A DNA stretch of 56,549 nucleotides from Roseomonas sp. (GCA_020249865.1 JADCEV010000107.1:1-56549), one strand, 5' to 3'; shown: positions 1 through 9,066, counted from the stretch's first letter. Program-made: numbers and translations. The notes: generated by a model from the sequence alone, not told the origin.

Positions 1-429
1 ATGCAATCATGAAGGATTTATCGGCTAGGTCATCGTGTCGATTGCTTGGTAGGCAGACAGCTTTTAGGCGCCTTGACCACCAAAACGATATGTTAGCCTT
101 TCGCGAACCGTCGCCATGTTGTCGCGTTCCTCGCATTCTTTCCTGCCACAAGGGGTAACGCGTGCTACCCAGCGATGCGTCATGTCTCACGCGGCGGGGA
201 CCGCTGGTTGGATCGCGAATGTATGACCTGAATCCGTTCGCTTTGACGGCCTATTCAATGATGGCTTAGGCCCCACAAAGGCTGGTGTTGCTGCGGCGCC
301 CTGCCAAGTCAGTGCTTAGCCCCTGCTGGATTGATCGGTAATCATGATCACCCGTATCGCTGTAGCGCGACTGCATGTCGTCACACTACTTAACTCAAAA
401 AGCCTCGCCAAACAGCGGATCGGAGCCGT
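1..429. other. gene-free left edge, apparently lower GC
   Basis: I see no convincing coding frame here. The only open frame of any length (344-535, plus strand) runs into the sulfotransferase gene from the other strand and resembles no family. Base composition looks clearly less GC-rich than the rest of the window, judged by eye and not computed. No tRNA cloverleaf, transposase remnant or long repeat was recognised. A short inverted repeat (GGGTA at 153-157, TACCC at 166-170) is too weak to call. The stretch lies downstream of the sulfotransferase-like gene and may be the edge of a transferred segment. Confidence 0.5.
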
Positions 430-1113
430 TTATGCCGGTAGCCAAGCTGCAAATTCACCAGCCAGCCATTCGGCCTGGGCTGGCGTAAGTTCTGACAAAT
501 GGCGGTTAGGCAACGCCTTGTTGCGATGCGTGTAGGCCAAGCGGGTGGCCCAGAGGCGTGCCGGCCAGTTGGGGCAGTCTATGCCAAGATCGGCCTTGAT
601 GGCTTCTATCGCTCGGTCCGTGCTGAAGGCGCAATCATGATAATGCAGGTCCAGTCGTCGCGGTAGCCCATTCCAGACCGCCAGTTCCGCCAAATATAGC
701 CTGACGCGGGCCACTGCATCCTCAAGGGTGACGAACTCGGAAAAGGGCTGCTTGCCTCGCCTGCGCGCCAGCCGCCCGGCATCCAGCAAAGACAGGCATA
801 TATCGCGCGGATCGCGGTGGTTAACATGAACGGATACTAGGCCCCGCGCCGCCAGCGCGCGGTACTCCGCCACCCAGTCGGGTCCTGGGCAAGCATGAGT
901 CTTAACCAGGCAAATGCGCCCTTCCGCCAAAGCAGCCAGGGACCGCAGCACTTCCGGCACCAGTTCTTGCGCGAAGTTCACCTCATGATCGCCGGGCAGG
1001 AGCGTAGCCGGCAACTTACGCTGACGGTGTCCACCAAGCCACGCTACCGCCCTCGCTAGTTCGAATGCCAGAGTGCTGCCAGATTTAGGGATGCCGTAGC
1101 TGAAGACTAGCAC
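430..1113 (-). CDS. sulfotransferase-like P-loop protein
   Basis: 227-aa protein with a GTG start; AAGGGG lies 6 nt upstream. The N-terminus has the PKSGST motif (residues 10-15), which matches the 5'-phosphosulfate-binding loop of PAPS-dependent sulfotransferases. A central segment with HRDPRDICLSLLDAG resembles the family's 3'-phosphate-binding region (R...D.....S). These enzymes transfer sulfate from PAPS to a hydroxyl or amine; the acceptor here is unknown. No signal peptide is visible, so it is probably cytoplasmic. It stands alone, separated from rpsA by the rpsA terminator, and its base composition looks lower in GC than its neighbours, so recent acquisition is possible. Confidence 0.7.
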   Translation of the reverse strand: MLVFSYGIPKSGSTLAFELARAVAWLGGHRQRKLPATLLPGDHEVNFAQELVPEVLRSLAALAEGRICLVKTHACPGPDWVAEYRALAARGLVSVHVNHRDPRDICLSLLDAGRLARRRGKQPFSEFVTLEDAVARVRLYLAELAVWNGLPRRLDLHYHDCAFSTDRAIEAIKADLGIDCPNWPARLWATRLAYTHRNKALPNRHLSELTPAQAEWLAGEFAAWLPA

Positions 1114-1340
1114 AGCTTACCCCTTCAGTTGCCCGTGAGCGGAAAGCAGGATTGGCGGGACGTGTCGTTACTGTTCAGGGGCAGCGGTTGAGACTTGGCC
1201 TTTGCGGCCTCGTTATGCATACCAAAGGCCTCGCCTGCGCCGTCATGGATCTGACGCCGCCGTTCGGCGAGGAGATCGACTTCAAGTGACATGCCTCGTT
1301 TTTGGCGCGCGGCGCGCCTTGGGGCAAGGGGTATGAATAA

Positions 1341-1368
1341 GAAACCCCGGGGCATCGCTGCCCCGGGG
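1341..1368 (-). terminator. Rho-independent terminator of rpsA
   Basis: A perfect 10-bp GC-rich stem (1345-1354 pairing with 1359-1368, loop TCGC on the plus strand) is followed, reading the minus strand, by TTTC and then an A/T-rich stretch. It begins about 30 nt past the rpsA stop codon, in the right orientation to end the aroA-cmk-rpsA transcript. Confidence 0.85.
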
Positions 1369-1397
1369 CTGATAGTCTGTCAGTCGTGACGCGGGGA

Positions 1398-3113
1398 TTA
1401 CTCTTCCCCGGTCATCTCCCGGCGGCGGCGGATGGCCGCGCCCAGGATATCGCCGAGCGAGGCACCGGAATCGGCCGAGCCATATTCGCGCATGGCTTCG
1501 CGTTCCTCTTCCACTTCCTTGCCCTTGATGGTCAGCGTCAGGCGGCGCGCGGCGCGGTCCACGGCGGTGACCTTCGCATCGACCTTTTCGCCAATGGCGA
1601 ATTTGTCGGGGCGCTGATCGCCACGGTCGCGGGCCAATTCGGCGCGGCGGATGAAGCCAGTCAGCACATCATCCACCTTCACTTCAATGCCGTTCTGCTC
1701 GACCTTGGTGACGATGCAGGTGACAACATCACCCTTGCGCACGCGGTCCAGCACTTCGGCGGCCGGGTCGGCCTGAAGCTGCTTGATGCCAAGTGAGATG
1801 CGTTCCTTTTCCACATCCACATCCAGCACCTTCGCCTTGACCATCTGGCCCTTGCTGTAGTGCTGCATCGCCGCTTCGCCGGCTTCGTCCCAGGAAATGT
1901 CGGACATATGCACCATGCCGTCGATTTCCGCGCCAACGCCGATGAACAGGCCGAATTCGGTGATGTTGCGAATTTCGCCTTCGATGGTGGAACCCACCGG
2001 ATGCGCTTCTACGAACAGCTCCCACGGATTGCCCTGCGCCTGCTTGAGACCCAAGGAGATGCGGCGCTTCGGTTCATCCACATCCAGGATGATCACATCC
2101 ACTTGCTCAGAAGTGGAAACGATCTTACCGGGATGCGCATTCTTCTTGGTCCAGGACATTTCGGACACATGGACCAGACCTTCAACACCGGCTTCAAGCT
2201 CCACAAAGGCGCCGTAATCGGTGATGTTGGTGACACGGCCAGAGAATTTCGCACCGACCGGATACTTGAGCGCCACGCCATCCCACGGATCGGACATGAG
2301 CTGCTTCATGCCAAGGCTGATGCGCTGCGTATCCTGATTGAAGCGGATCACCTGCACCTTCACCGGCATGCCGATGGTGAGTGCTTCTGACGGGTGGTTG
2401 ATGCGCCGCCAGGCGATATCGGTGACATGCAGCAGGCCATCCACGCCGCCCAAATCCACGAAGGCGCCGTAATCGGTGATGTTCTTCACGACACCATCCA
2501 GGATCATGCCTTCCTTGAGGCCCTGGATCAGTTCGCTCCGCTGTTCGGCGCGGGTTTCTTCCAGCACGGCGCGGCGGGAGACAACGATATTGCCCCGCGC
2601 GCGATCCATTTTCAGGATCTGGAAGGGCTGCGCATTGCCCATCAGCGGCATCACATCACGCACCGGGCGGATATCCACCTGAGAGCCAGGCAGGAAGGCA
2701 ACCGCCCCGCCGAGGTCAACGGTGAAGCCACCCTTCACACGGCCGAAGATCACGCCATTCACGCGCACGCCGGCCTGGTGGGATTTTTCGAGCGTCGTCC
2801 AGGCTTCCTCGCGCCGCGCCTTTTCGCGCGACAGCACGATGGAACCATCGCGGTCTTCATAACGCTCAACGAAAAGCTCATAGACATCGCCGGGCTTCAC
2901 TTCGGGCTTCTGGCCCGGGGCGGCGAATTCCTTGAGCGGCACGCGGCCTTCGCTTTTCAGGCCGACATCAACAACGGCGAAATCGCCGTCAACGCGAATA
3001 ACGCGACCGGTCACGACCGAGCCGGCAAAACCCGTATCCGGGCCAAGCGTGGCATCGAGAAGTGCGGCAAAATCCTCCACGCCAGCATTGGCGAGGTTGG
3101 TGGCAGTAGCCAT
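1398..3113 (-). CDS. rpsA: 30S ribosomal protein S1
   Basis: 571-aa S1 protein made of six S1 (OB-fold) RNA-binding repeats at roughly 30-95, 110-180, 200-268, 285-355, 372-442 and 458-525. Repeats 3 and 4 carry the recurring ITDYGAFV core. S1 binds mRNA leaders and brings them to the 30S subunit. The start at MATATN is preferred over an upstream in-frame ATG at 3152 because its length fits the family and an AGGA lies about 12 nt upstream; the 13 extra residues do not look like S1. It is the last gene of aroA-cmk-rpsA, 215 nt after cmk, and is followed by a strong terminator. Confidence 0.97.
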   Translation of the reverse strand: MATATNLANAGVEDFAALLDATLGPDTGFAGSVVTGRVIRVDGDFAVVDVGLKSEGRVPLKEFAAPGQKPEVKPGDVYELFVERYEDRDGSIVLSREKARREEAWTTLEKSHQAGVRVNGVIFGRVKGGFTVDLGGAVAFLPGSQVDIRPVRDVMPLMGNAQPFQILKMDRARGNIVVSRRAVLEETRAEQRSELIQGLKEGMILDGVVKNITDYGAFVDLGGVDGLLHVTDIAWRRINHPSEALTIGMPVKVQVIRFNQDTQRISLGMKQLMSDPWDGVALKYPVGAKFSGRVTNITDYGAFVELEAGVEGLVHVSEMSWTKKNAHPGKIVSTSEQVDVIILDVDEPKRRISLGLKQAQGNPWELFVEAHPVGSTIEGEIRNITEFGLFIGVGAEIDGMVHMSDISWDEAGEAAMQHYSKGQMVKAKVLDVDVEKERISLGIKQLQADPAAEVLDRVRKGDVVTCIVTKVEQNGIEVKVDDVLTGFIRRAELARDRGDQRPDKFAIGEKVDAKVTAVDRAARRLTLTIKGKEVEEEREAMREYGSADSGASLGDILGAAIRRRREMTGEE

Positions 3114-3328
3114 GCAGTTTATGTGTCCTGTAGTGGCCGAACAGGCGGCCATTGGGTCTGCGCCCTTCCGCCCGCAGGGGAAGCACGGCTTGGCCCCGGC
3201 GCGCTGCGCTGGCTGGCCCAGACGGGGTGGGTGGAATAACGGACCATCCTTTGCCGGCCCAAAACGGGCAACGCCGGAGCTTTCACCACAACGCGTTGAG
3301 GTTGCTTAGGCCCTGACAGCTTGGCGCG

Positions 3329-3997
3329 TCAAGCGGAATCAAGCTTTTTCCTGATGAAAGCCAAAGCCGCGTGGAAGGTTTCATCGGCATTCAGCGCGGT
3401 TGTGTCTATCTCAAAAGCATCCGGGGCGCGCCTGGTGGGGGCCACAGGGCGATTGGCGTCTTGCGCGTCGCGGTCGCGGATTTCGGCTTCCACCTGGGCG
3501 GGGTCTGCGGCGACACCGCGGGCTGTCAGTTCCAGAAAGCGCCGGCGGGCGCGCTCAGCCACACTCGCGGTGATGAACAGCTTCACACGCGCCTCAGGGA
3601 ACACCACCGTGCCGATATCCCGGCCATCCAGCACGGCCCCTTGCGCGGCGCCGAAGCGGCGTTGGAAATCGAGCAAGGCAGCGCGTACGGCGGGAATGGC
3701 GGCGACCTTGCTGGCCGCCATATCGGCCATGGAGCCGCGCAAATCGCCGCGCGCGAGGTCTTCGGGCGTCAGGGCTCGGGCTTCGGCTTCGGCGATGCGG
3801 GCATCCTGGGGGTCTACGCCGCGATCCAAAACGCGCCGGCCGACTGCGCGATAGAGCAGGCCGGTGTCGAGGTAAGGCAGGCCAAGCTCGGCAGCCAGGC
3901 GCCGGGCAAGCGTGCCCTTGCCCGCAGCCGCGGGGCCATCGACTGCAATCACGGTGCCGTGGGCACCGGCAATCACCGTGCCGGCGGGCGACTTCAT
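3329..3997 (-). CDS. cmk: cytidylate kinase
   Basis: 222-aa (d)CMP kinase, which phosphorylates CMP/dCMP with ATP in pyrimidine nucleotide salvage. The P-loop GPAAAGKGT is at residues 21-29, and the family motif DGRDIGTVVFP, part of the CMP site, lies near residue 120. Its ATG overlaps the aroA stop by 4 nt (ATGA), so translation is probably coupled. The aroA-cmk-rpsA order is common in Proteobacteria. An alternative internal start would shorten the unconserved first dozen residues. Confidence 0.96.
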   Translation of the reverse strand: MKSPAGTVIAGAHGTVIAVDGPAAAGKGTLARRLAAELGLPYLDTGLLYRAVGRRVLDRGVDPQDARIAEAEARALTPEDLARGDLRGSMADMAASKVAAIPAVRAALLDFQRRFGAAQGAVLDGRDIGTVVFPEARVKLFITASVAERARRRFLELTARGVAADPAQVEAEIRDRDAQDANRPVAPTRRAPDAFEIDTTALNADETFHAALAFIRKKLDSA

Positions 3998-5340
3998 GCG
4001 GCGCGGATCGCGTCCGACCCGGCTAGGCGGTTCATGAGCGCGGCGAAACCGGGGAAGGAGGTGTCAATGAAGCTCGCATCATCCACCGTGACGGGGTTTT
4101 GCGTTGCAAGGCCCATGACCAGGGCGGCCATGGCGATGCGGTGATCCATATGGGTAGTGACCAAGCCACCGCCGGCAGGTGGCGCGCCCGTGCCGTGGAC
4201 CAGCAGATCGTCGCCTTCAATTGTCACCTTGGCGCCATTGGCTTCCAGCAGCGCGGCGGTAGCGGCGAGGCGATCGCTTTCCTTGACGCGCAATTCTGCA
4301 AGCCCGCGCATGCGGGTGGTGCCCTGCGCGAAGGAAGCCGCCACGGCCAGGATTGGATATTCGTCAATCATGGAAGGGGCACGGCCCGGCGGCACATCCA
4401 CGGCCTTGAGCGCGGTATATTCGCCGATGATATCGCCCACCGCCTCACCGCCCTCGATCCGGGCGTTTTCGATCTTGAGCGCGGCGCCCATTTCACGGAG
4501 CGTGGTGAAAAGCCCGGTGCGCAAGGGATTGAGCCCGATTTGCGTCAGGCTGATGCGTGACCCCGGCACCAAAAGTGCCGCCACCAGCGGGAAGGAGGCT
4601 GAGGAAGGATCGCCCGGCACGCTGATGGGCGCGGCCTTCAATTCCGGCTGACCCTCCAGCCGCACCACGCGACCTTCTTCCGTGTCTTCCACCGCCACCA
4701 TGGCGCCGAAGTGGCGCAGCATGTTTTCCGTGTGATCGCGCGTCGGTTCCGGTTCCACCACCCGCGTGGTGCCAGGCGCACAAAGCCCGGCCAGCAGGCA
4801 GGCGCTTTTCACCTGGGCCGAGGCCACGGGCAGGCGGTAATCCAAAGGCAGCGGGTCCGCCGCACCAAGCACCGCGAGTGGCAGGCGCCCGCCCTCACGC
4901 GTCCAGAATTGCGCCCCCGTTGCCGAAAGCGGGTCGGTCACGCGCTTCATGGGCCGGCGGCGGAGTGAGGCATCGCCGGTCATCACGGCAAAGAGGGGAT
5001 GGCCGGACAGCAGGCCGAGCAGCAGCCGCGCCGCCGTGCCGGAATTGCCCATATCCAGCACATCGGCGGGCTCGGTCAGGCCGCCCACACCGCGGCCGGA
5101 GACGCGCCATTGGCCGGGACCGAGCTTTTCCACCTCGGCACCCAGCGCCCGCATGGCGGCGGCGGTGCGCAGCACATCCTCCCCTTCCAAAAGCCCAGCG
5201 ATATCGGTGGTGCCGACGGCGAGCGCGCCGAACATCAGGGCGCGGTGGCTGATGGATTTGTCGCCGGCCACCCCGGCCTTGCCCGAAAGCGGGGCCGAGG
5301 GTTTGCTGGCGCGGAAGGGGCGGGGCGGGGCAGAGGACAT
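3994..5340 (-). CDS. aroA: 3-phosphoshikimate 1-carboxyvinyltransferase (EPSP synthase, class II-like)
   Basis: 448-aa EPSP synthase; it joins shikimate-3-phosphate and PEP in aromatic amino acid synthesis. GDKSISHR is at 26-33, with SAQVKS, RDHTENM, SMIDEYPILAV and LRVKESDRL further on. The SAQxK and RDHTE motifs and the overall wording resemble the Agrobacterium CP4 class II enzyme. At the position of CP4 Ala100 (NAATG) this protein reads NSGTA, with Gly as in glyphosate-sensitive enzymes, and the class II NxTR motif appears as NPLR. I start it at MSSAPPRP; an in-frame ATG 36 nt upstream (5376) is possible and neither has a clear Shine-Dalgarno. Confidence 0.96.
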   Translation of the reverse strand: MSSAPPRPFRASKPSAPLSGKAGVAGDKSISHRALMFGALAVGTTDIAGLLEGEDVLRTAAAMRALGAEVEKLGPGQWRVSGRGVGGLTEPADVLDMGNSGTAARLLLGLLSGHPLFAVMTGDASLRRRPMKRVTDPLSATGAQFWTREGGRLPLAVLGAADPLPLDYRLPVASAQVKSACLLAGLCAPGTTRVVEPEPTRDHTENMLRHFGAMVAVEDTEEGRVVRLEGQPELKAAPISVPGDPSSASFPLVAALLVPGSRISLTQIGLNPLRTGLFTTLREMGAALKIENARIEGGEAVGDIIGEYTALKAVDVPPGRAPSMIDEYPILAVAASFAQGTTRMRGLAELRVKESDRLAATAALLEANGAKVTIEGDDLLVHGTGAPPAGGGLVTTHMDHRIAMAALVMGLATQNPVTVDDASFIDTSFPGFAALMNRLAGSDAIRAA

Positions 5341-5469
5341 ATGGGCGGTTTGACATGGCAGGGCAGGGCGTGGCAATGCGCGCCTCCCTGATTTTTACGG
5401 GATCATTCTGGGCATGCCAGGGTGGTTTATTTGCAAAACCGCGCCCAGCGGAAATCAAGAGGCGTTTGC

Positions 5470-5793
5470 ATGGCGAAGCCAGAACTCGGCCTGAAGCGGA
5501 CTTGCGTTGCTTGCGGCGCGAAATTTTATGATTTGTTGCGCACCCCGGCGGTCTGCCCGAAATGCGCCACGGAACAGCCGGCGGAACAGCCGCGCCTGCG
5601 CCGCAATGGTGCGACCCCGCTGGATGAGCGGCTGAAGAAGGCGCCCGGAACGCCGGAGGCCGAGACCGATGATATCGAAGTGGAAGATATCGAAGGCGAT
5701 GAGGCGATCGAAGACGCGGAAGAGCTGGAAGATGACGCCGAGGATATCGGCGAGGATATCGAAGTCGGCACTGATCGCGACGAAGAGCAGTGA
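5470..5793 (+). CDS. TIGR02300 / FYDLN-acid family protein
   Basis: 107-aa protein starting MAKPELGLKR, with an AGAGG ribosome-binding site 7 nt upstream. The first third carries two Cys pairs (C12/C15 and C29/C32), a likely zinc ribbon around the name-giving motif. That motif normally reads FYDLN but here is FYDLL. The C-terminal 45 residues are almost wholly acidic (Asp/Glu with scattered Ile/Val). The family is typical of Alphaproteobacteria and its function is unknown. It diverges from aroA and converges on the gamma-glutamylcyclotransferase-like gene. The frame also opens 48 nt upstream, but that start lacks a ribosome-binding site. Confidence 0.85.
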   Translation: MAKPELGLKRTCVACGAKFYDLLRTPAVCPKCATEQPAEQPRLRRNGATPLDERLKKAPGTPEAETDDIEVEDIEGDEAIEDAEELEDDAEDIGEDIEVGTDRDEEQ

Positions 5794-5799
5794 TTTGGT

Positions 5800-5820
5800 C
5801 GGGGCGGTTTAGCCGCCCCG
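5800..5820. terminator. possible shared hairpin between convergent genes
   Basis: An 8-bp GC stem (5800-5807 with 5813-5820) with a 5-nt loop sits between two convergent genes, and the loop contains the stop codon of the minus-strand gene. Neither direction has a T-run, so intrinsic termination is uncertain. Confidence 0.4.
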
Positions 5821-6699
5821 CTTGTCGCGTTGGTGCGCGCGCCAATCGCCTGAGGCGATGACCGGCGCGGCGCCCAAGCTTTCCGGTGCCGTGACATAGG
5901 CCCAGGCGCGGCGCCGCCGCCCGGCCTGATCCGTCACTGTCAGGATCGTGCGGCGATACATGCCGGAAGGGCTGCCATCTGGCGCGGCATCTTCGATTTG
6001 ATCCAGAATGGGCAAGGCAGTTGCGATATCCTGGAAGGTCAGGATTTCGCCCCTGACGGTTGTGGCTGCGCCGAGCGTGAGGGCGGGATAATCGCCAAGG
6101 TCAAATAGCGTGCCGGTGGCAAGCGCTGGCGTAATGGCGGCGATGCCGGCCTTGGCGGCAGGGCCGTGCCAGAAGCCGCCCTGCATGAGCGTGCCATAGA
6201 CAAAGACATGGGGCAGGTGATGGCAGCCTTCTTCGCCACGCGCGGCAGCTTCCAGCGGGTCTGGGTGCAGGCCATGGGTGGCGAAGCCGCGGCGAACGGC
6301 GTTCAGATAGGCGGCGGGGGGTGCGACAAACCCCTGTTGGCGTTCCGGCACGACTTGGTAGGCGATGGCTTCCAAAGCCTCGCCATCGGGCAGGATGATA
6401 TGGCGTGCGCGGCGTTGATAGGCGTGGGGCGTGCCTTCCTTTTGGTCAAGCGCTTGCCAGCCGGAATCAGAGACTTCCAGTACGACGCCTTCAATGAAAC
6501 CGCCGAGACGCGATTGGAAATTCAGCACGCCGCCGCCGCGGCCGCGGCCGAAGAAATCGAAAGCGAGTCGCGCATCGGGCAGGAGGCCAGGGCCGATTGG
6601 GCGGATGCCTGCCGGGTCATGGCTGTTCCGCGCGCACCAATCGCGCCAATCAAGCGCGTCAGTATTGGAGCCATAGGCGAAGCTGTAGCGCGGGATCAT
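5809..6699 (-). CDS. gamma-glutamylcyclotransferase-like protein, two tandem domains
   Basis: 296-aa protein with two copies of the GGCT-like fold. Copy one begins FAYGSN (residues 7-12) and runs to about 150; copy two begins VFVYGTLM near residue 166 and runs to the C-terminus. The YGS/YGT glycine-rich loop is the substrate-binding hallmark of gamma-glutamylcyclotransferases and the AIG2/GGACT group, which release 5-oxoproline from gamma-glutamyl groups. Most bacterial members have a single domain of about 110-150 residues, so this looks like a fusion. It starts 6 nt after uppP stops and is probably co-transcribed with it. The exact substrate cannot be assigned. Confidence 0.78.
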   Translation of the reverse strand: MIPRYSFAYGSNTDALDWRDWCARNSHDPAGIRPIGPGLLPDARLAFDFFGRGRGGGVLNFQSRLGGFIEGVVLEVSDSGWQALDQKEGTPHAYQRRARHIILPDGEALEAIAYQVVPERQQGFVAPPAAYLNAVRRGFATHGLHPDPLEAAARGEEGCHHLPHVFVYGTLMQGGFWHGPAAKAGIAAITPALATGTLFDLGDYPALTLGAATTVRGEILTFQDIATALPILDQIEDAAPDGSPSGMYRRTILTVTDQAGRRRRAWAYVTAPESLGAAPVIASGDWRAHQRDKRGG

Positions 6700-6705
6700 T
6701 TCAGA

Positions 6706-7509
6706 CTAGCCGAGTGCCAGCACCAGCAGCATGAGGCTACCCAGCGCAATGCGATAATAGCCAAAGGGCGTGAAGCCAATACGCCCGATCAAAGCCAGCA
6801 CGGCGCGCACCGTGATGAAGGCAACGATGAAGGCCGCGATGAAGCCAACCGCGATTTGGCCGAAAGCACTCGGGTCAATCTCAGCGCGGACTTTCCACAG
6901 GCTGTAGAAGCTGGCGGCAAACATGGTCGGGATGGCGAGCATGAAGGAAAACTCGGCTGCGGTGCGGCGTTCCACGCCGATCAGCAATGCCGTGATGATG
7001 GTCGCGCCCGAACGCGATGTGCCCGGGATCATCGCGAGCGCCTGACCGAGCCCGACCAGCACGGCGGCCAGCGGGCCGATTTCCGGCACACTATGAATGC
7101 TCGGCGCCGGGCGCAGCTTTTCGATGGCGATAATGGCAATGCCACCCACAATAAGCGCGATGGAGACAACCCAAGGATTGAACAGCAGCGTTGTGATGGT
7201 CTTGTGGAACAGGAAGCCAATGATTGCCGCCGGCAGGAAGGCGAGCATGAGGTTGATGACGTAGTAGCGTTCCCGCCCGGGCCGCCACATGCCGCGCAAT
7301 AGGTCCATGATCAGGGCGCGATAAATCCAACAGACCGCAAGAATGGCGCCAAGCTGGATGGAGATTTCAAAAACCTTGCCGGGCGGGCCCTGAAATCCGA
7401 TCAATTCGCCAAGCAGGATCAAATGCCCGGTCGAGGAAATGGGCAGGAATTCAGTGAAACCTTCGACAATGCCCATCAATAGGGCAGAGAAAAGGGCGCT
7501 CAGGTCCAT
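6706..7509 (-). CDS. uppP: undecaprenyl-diphosphatase
   Basis: 267-aa integral membrane enzyme (BacA/UppP) that dephosphorylates undecaprenyl diphosphate to recycle the cell-wall lipid carrier. Both catalytic signatures are present: EGFTEFLPISSTGH at 16-29 and PGTSRSGAT near residue 165. Several hydrophobic segments, likely seven or eight, span the protein, and the length is typical. It precedes the GGCT-like gene with a 6-nt gap. The ribosome-binding site upstream of MDLSALF is weak. Confidence 0.96.
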   Translation of the reverse strand: MDLSALFSALLMGIVEGFTEFLPISSTGHLILLGELIGFQGPPGKVFEISIQLGAILAVCWIYRALIMDLLRGMWRPGRERYYVINLMLAFLPAAIIGFLFHKTITTLLFNPWVVSIALIVGGIAIIAIEKLRPAPSIHSVPEIGPLAAVLVGLGQALAMIPGTSRSGATIITALLIGVERRTAAEFSFMLAIPTMFAASFYSLWKVRAEIDPSAFGQIAVGFIAAFIVAFITVRAVLALIGRIGFTPFGYYRIALGSLMLLVLALG

Positions 7510-7622
7510 GCGCGTGATCCATGCGTGGCGCGGGCGGGCTGCCCGATTCGCGGTGGACCATTTTCAAGCCAAGTGGAACACTTGGCGACTCGGAAAATGC
7601 GACCAGACGCGCAGGGATGCTT

Positions 7623-7657
7623 GCGCCGGGGATGGGCTTATGCCCACGCCCCGGCGC
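7623..7657 (-). terminator. hairpin downstream of ahcY
   Basis: A long GC-rich hairpin (GCGCCGGGG at 7623-7631 with CCCCGGCGC at 7649-7657, plus an inner GGGC/GCCC pairing) begins 8 nt past the ahcY stop. There is no T-tract on either side. A second, smaller hairpin (7568-7586, 8-bp arms) follows in the same gap. Together they could end the ahcY transcript. Confidence 0.45.
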
Positions 7658-7665
7658 GTTGAAAT

Positions 7666-9066
7666 TCAGTAACGGTATTGTTCGGCCTTGAAGGGGCCTT
7701 GCGCATCCACACCGATATAGCCGGCCTGCTGCGCGGTAAGCTGCGTGAGTGTCGCACCCACCTTCGCCAAATGCAGCGCCGCCACCTTCTCATCCAAATG
7801 CTTCGGCAGGGTATAGACCTTGCGTTCATACTTGGCGGTATTGGTCCAAAGCTCGATCTGCGCGAGCGTCTGGTTGGTGAAGGACGCCGACATCACGAAG
7901 GAAGGATGGCCCGTGGCATTGCCAAGGTTCACAAGGCGGCCTTCGGACAGCAGGATGATGCGTTTCTGGTCGGGGAATTCGATTTCATCCACCTGCGGCT
8001 TCACATTGTCCCACTTCATGTTGCGCAGGCCGGCCACCTGAATTTCGGAATCGAAGTGCCCGATATTGCAGACAATGGCGCGGTGCTTCATGGCGCGCAT
8101 GTGATCAACCGTGATCACATCCACATTGCCTGTCGCGGTCACGAAGATATCGGCCACCGGCGCGGCCTGTTCCATGGTGACGACCTGGTAGCCTTCCATG
8201 GCGGCTTGCAGGGCGCAGATCGGGTCAACCTCGCTCACCATCACGCGGCAGCCGGCATTGCGCAGCGACGCGGCAGAACCCTTGCCCACATCGCCAAAGC
8301 CGCACACCATCGCGACCTTGCCGGCCATCATAACATCGGTGCCGCGACGGATCGCATCCACCAAGGATTCACGGCAGCCATAGAGATTGTCGAATTTCGA
8401 CTTGGTCACGCTGTCATTCACATTGATCGCCGGGAAAAGCAGGCGCCCTTCCTTGGCCATGACGTAAAGCCGATGCACGCCCGTGGTGGTTTCTTCCGAA
8501 ACACCCTTGATGGAGGCCGCGAGCTTCGCGAACCAGCCAGGCTTGGTCTTCAGGCAGTTCTTGATCAGGGCGAAGAAGACTTCTTCTTCCTCATTGGTCG
8601 CCTTGTCCAGAAACGCGGTGTCGCCCTGTTCGGCACGCAGCCCGTAATGCACCAGCAGCGTCATGTCGCCGCCATCATCGAGCAGCACATTGGGTTCGCC
8701 GCCATCGGCCCATTCCAGCGTGCGCTGCACATATTCCCAATATTCCGGGAGTGTTTCGCCCTTCACGGCGAAGACCGGCGTGCCGGTCGCGGCGATGGCG
8801 GCAGCGGCATGATCCTGCGTCGAGAAGATATTGCAGGAAGACCAGCGCACATCGGCGCCAAGGTGCTTCAGCGTTTCGATCAGCACCGCGGTCTGAATGG
8901 TCATGTGCAGGCAGCCCGCGATGCGCGCACCCTTCAGCGGCTGGGAAGCGCCATATTCGGCGCGCACCGCCATCAGGCCGGGCATTTCATCCTCGGCCAT
9001 GGCAATTTCCTTCCGCCCCCAGGCGGCGAGGGAAAGGTCCTTAATCACGTAGTCTTGGGCGGCCAT
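7666..9066 (-). CDS. ahcY: adenosylhomocysteinase
   Basis: 466-aa S-adenosylhomocysteine hydrolase; it converts SAH reversibly to adenosine and homocysteine and so removes the inhibitor left by SAM-dependent methyltransferases. The central Rossmann motif is [10 protein letters not shown], and the protein ends with the family's conserved KAEQYRY tail. The start at [10 protein letters not shown] has AAGGAG 9 nt upstream; the frame is open 46 codons further but that stretch is not family-like. It is divergent from an ATC hydrolase-like gene, and the shared region carries a SahR-like inverted repeat. Confidence 0.98.
   Translation of the reverse strand: MAAQDYVIKDLSLAAWGRKEIAMAEDEMPGLMAVRAEYGASQPLKGARIAGCLHMTIQTAVLIETLKHLGADVRWSSCNIFSTQDHAAAAIAATGTPVFAVKGETLPEYWEYVQRTLEWADGGEPNVLLDDGGDMTLLVHYGLRAEQGDTAFLDKATNEEEEVFFALIKNCLKTKPGWFAKLAASIKGVSEETTTGVHRLYVMAKEGRLLFPAINVNDSVTKSKFDNLYGCRESLVDAIRRGTDVMMAGKVAMVCGFGDVGKGSAASLRNAGCRVMVSEVDPICALQAAMEGYQVVTMEQAAPVADIFVTATGNVDVITVDHMRAMKHRAIVCNIGHFDSEIQVAGLRNMKWDNVKPQVDEIEFPDQKRIILLSEGRLVNLGNATGHPSFVMSASFTNQTLAQIELWTNTAKYERKVYTLPKHLDEKVAALHLAKVGATLTQLTAQQAGYIGVDAQGPFKAEQYRY

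Noticed and set aside
344-535. 63-codon plus-strand frame at the left edge
   Set aside because: It overlaps the sulfotransferase-like gene antisense, with no ribosome-binding site or recognisable domain.
1304-1318. GGCGCG-CGG-CGCGCC inverted repeat after rpsA
   Set aside because: It is followed by neither T-run in the needed direction nor a gene end; the terminator at 1341-1368 explains the end of rpsA.
1125-1355. Small minus-strand frame of 76 codons between the sulfotransferase-like gene and rpsA
   Set aside because: It starts inside the rpsA terminator, an inner ATG has a GAGG only 1 nt away, and the sequence resembles no family.
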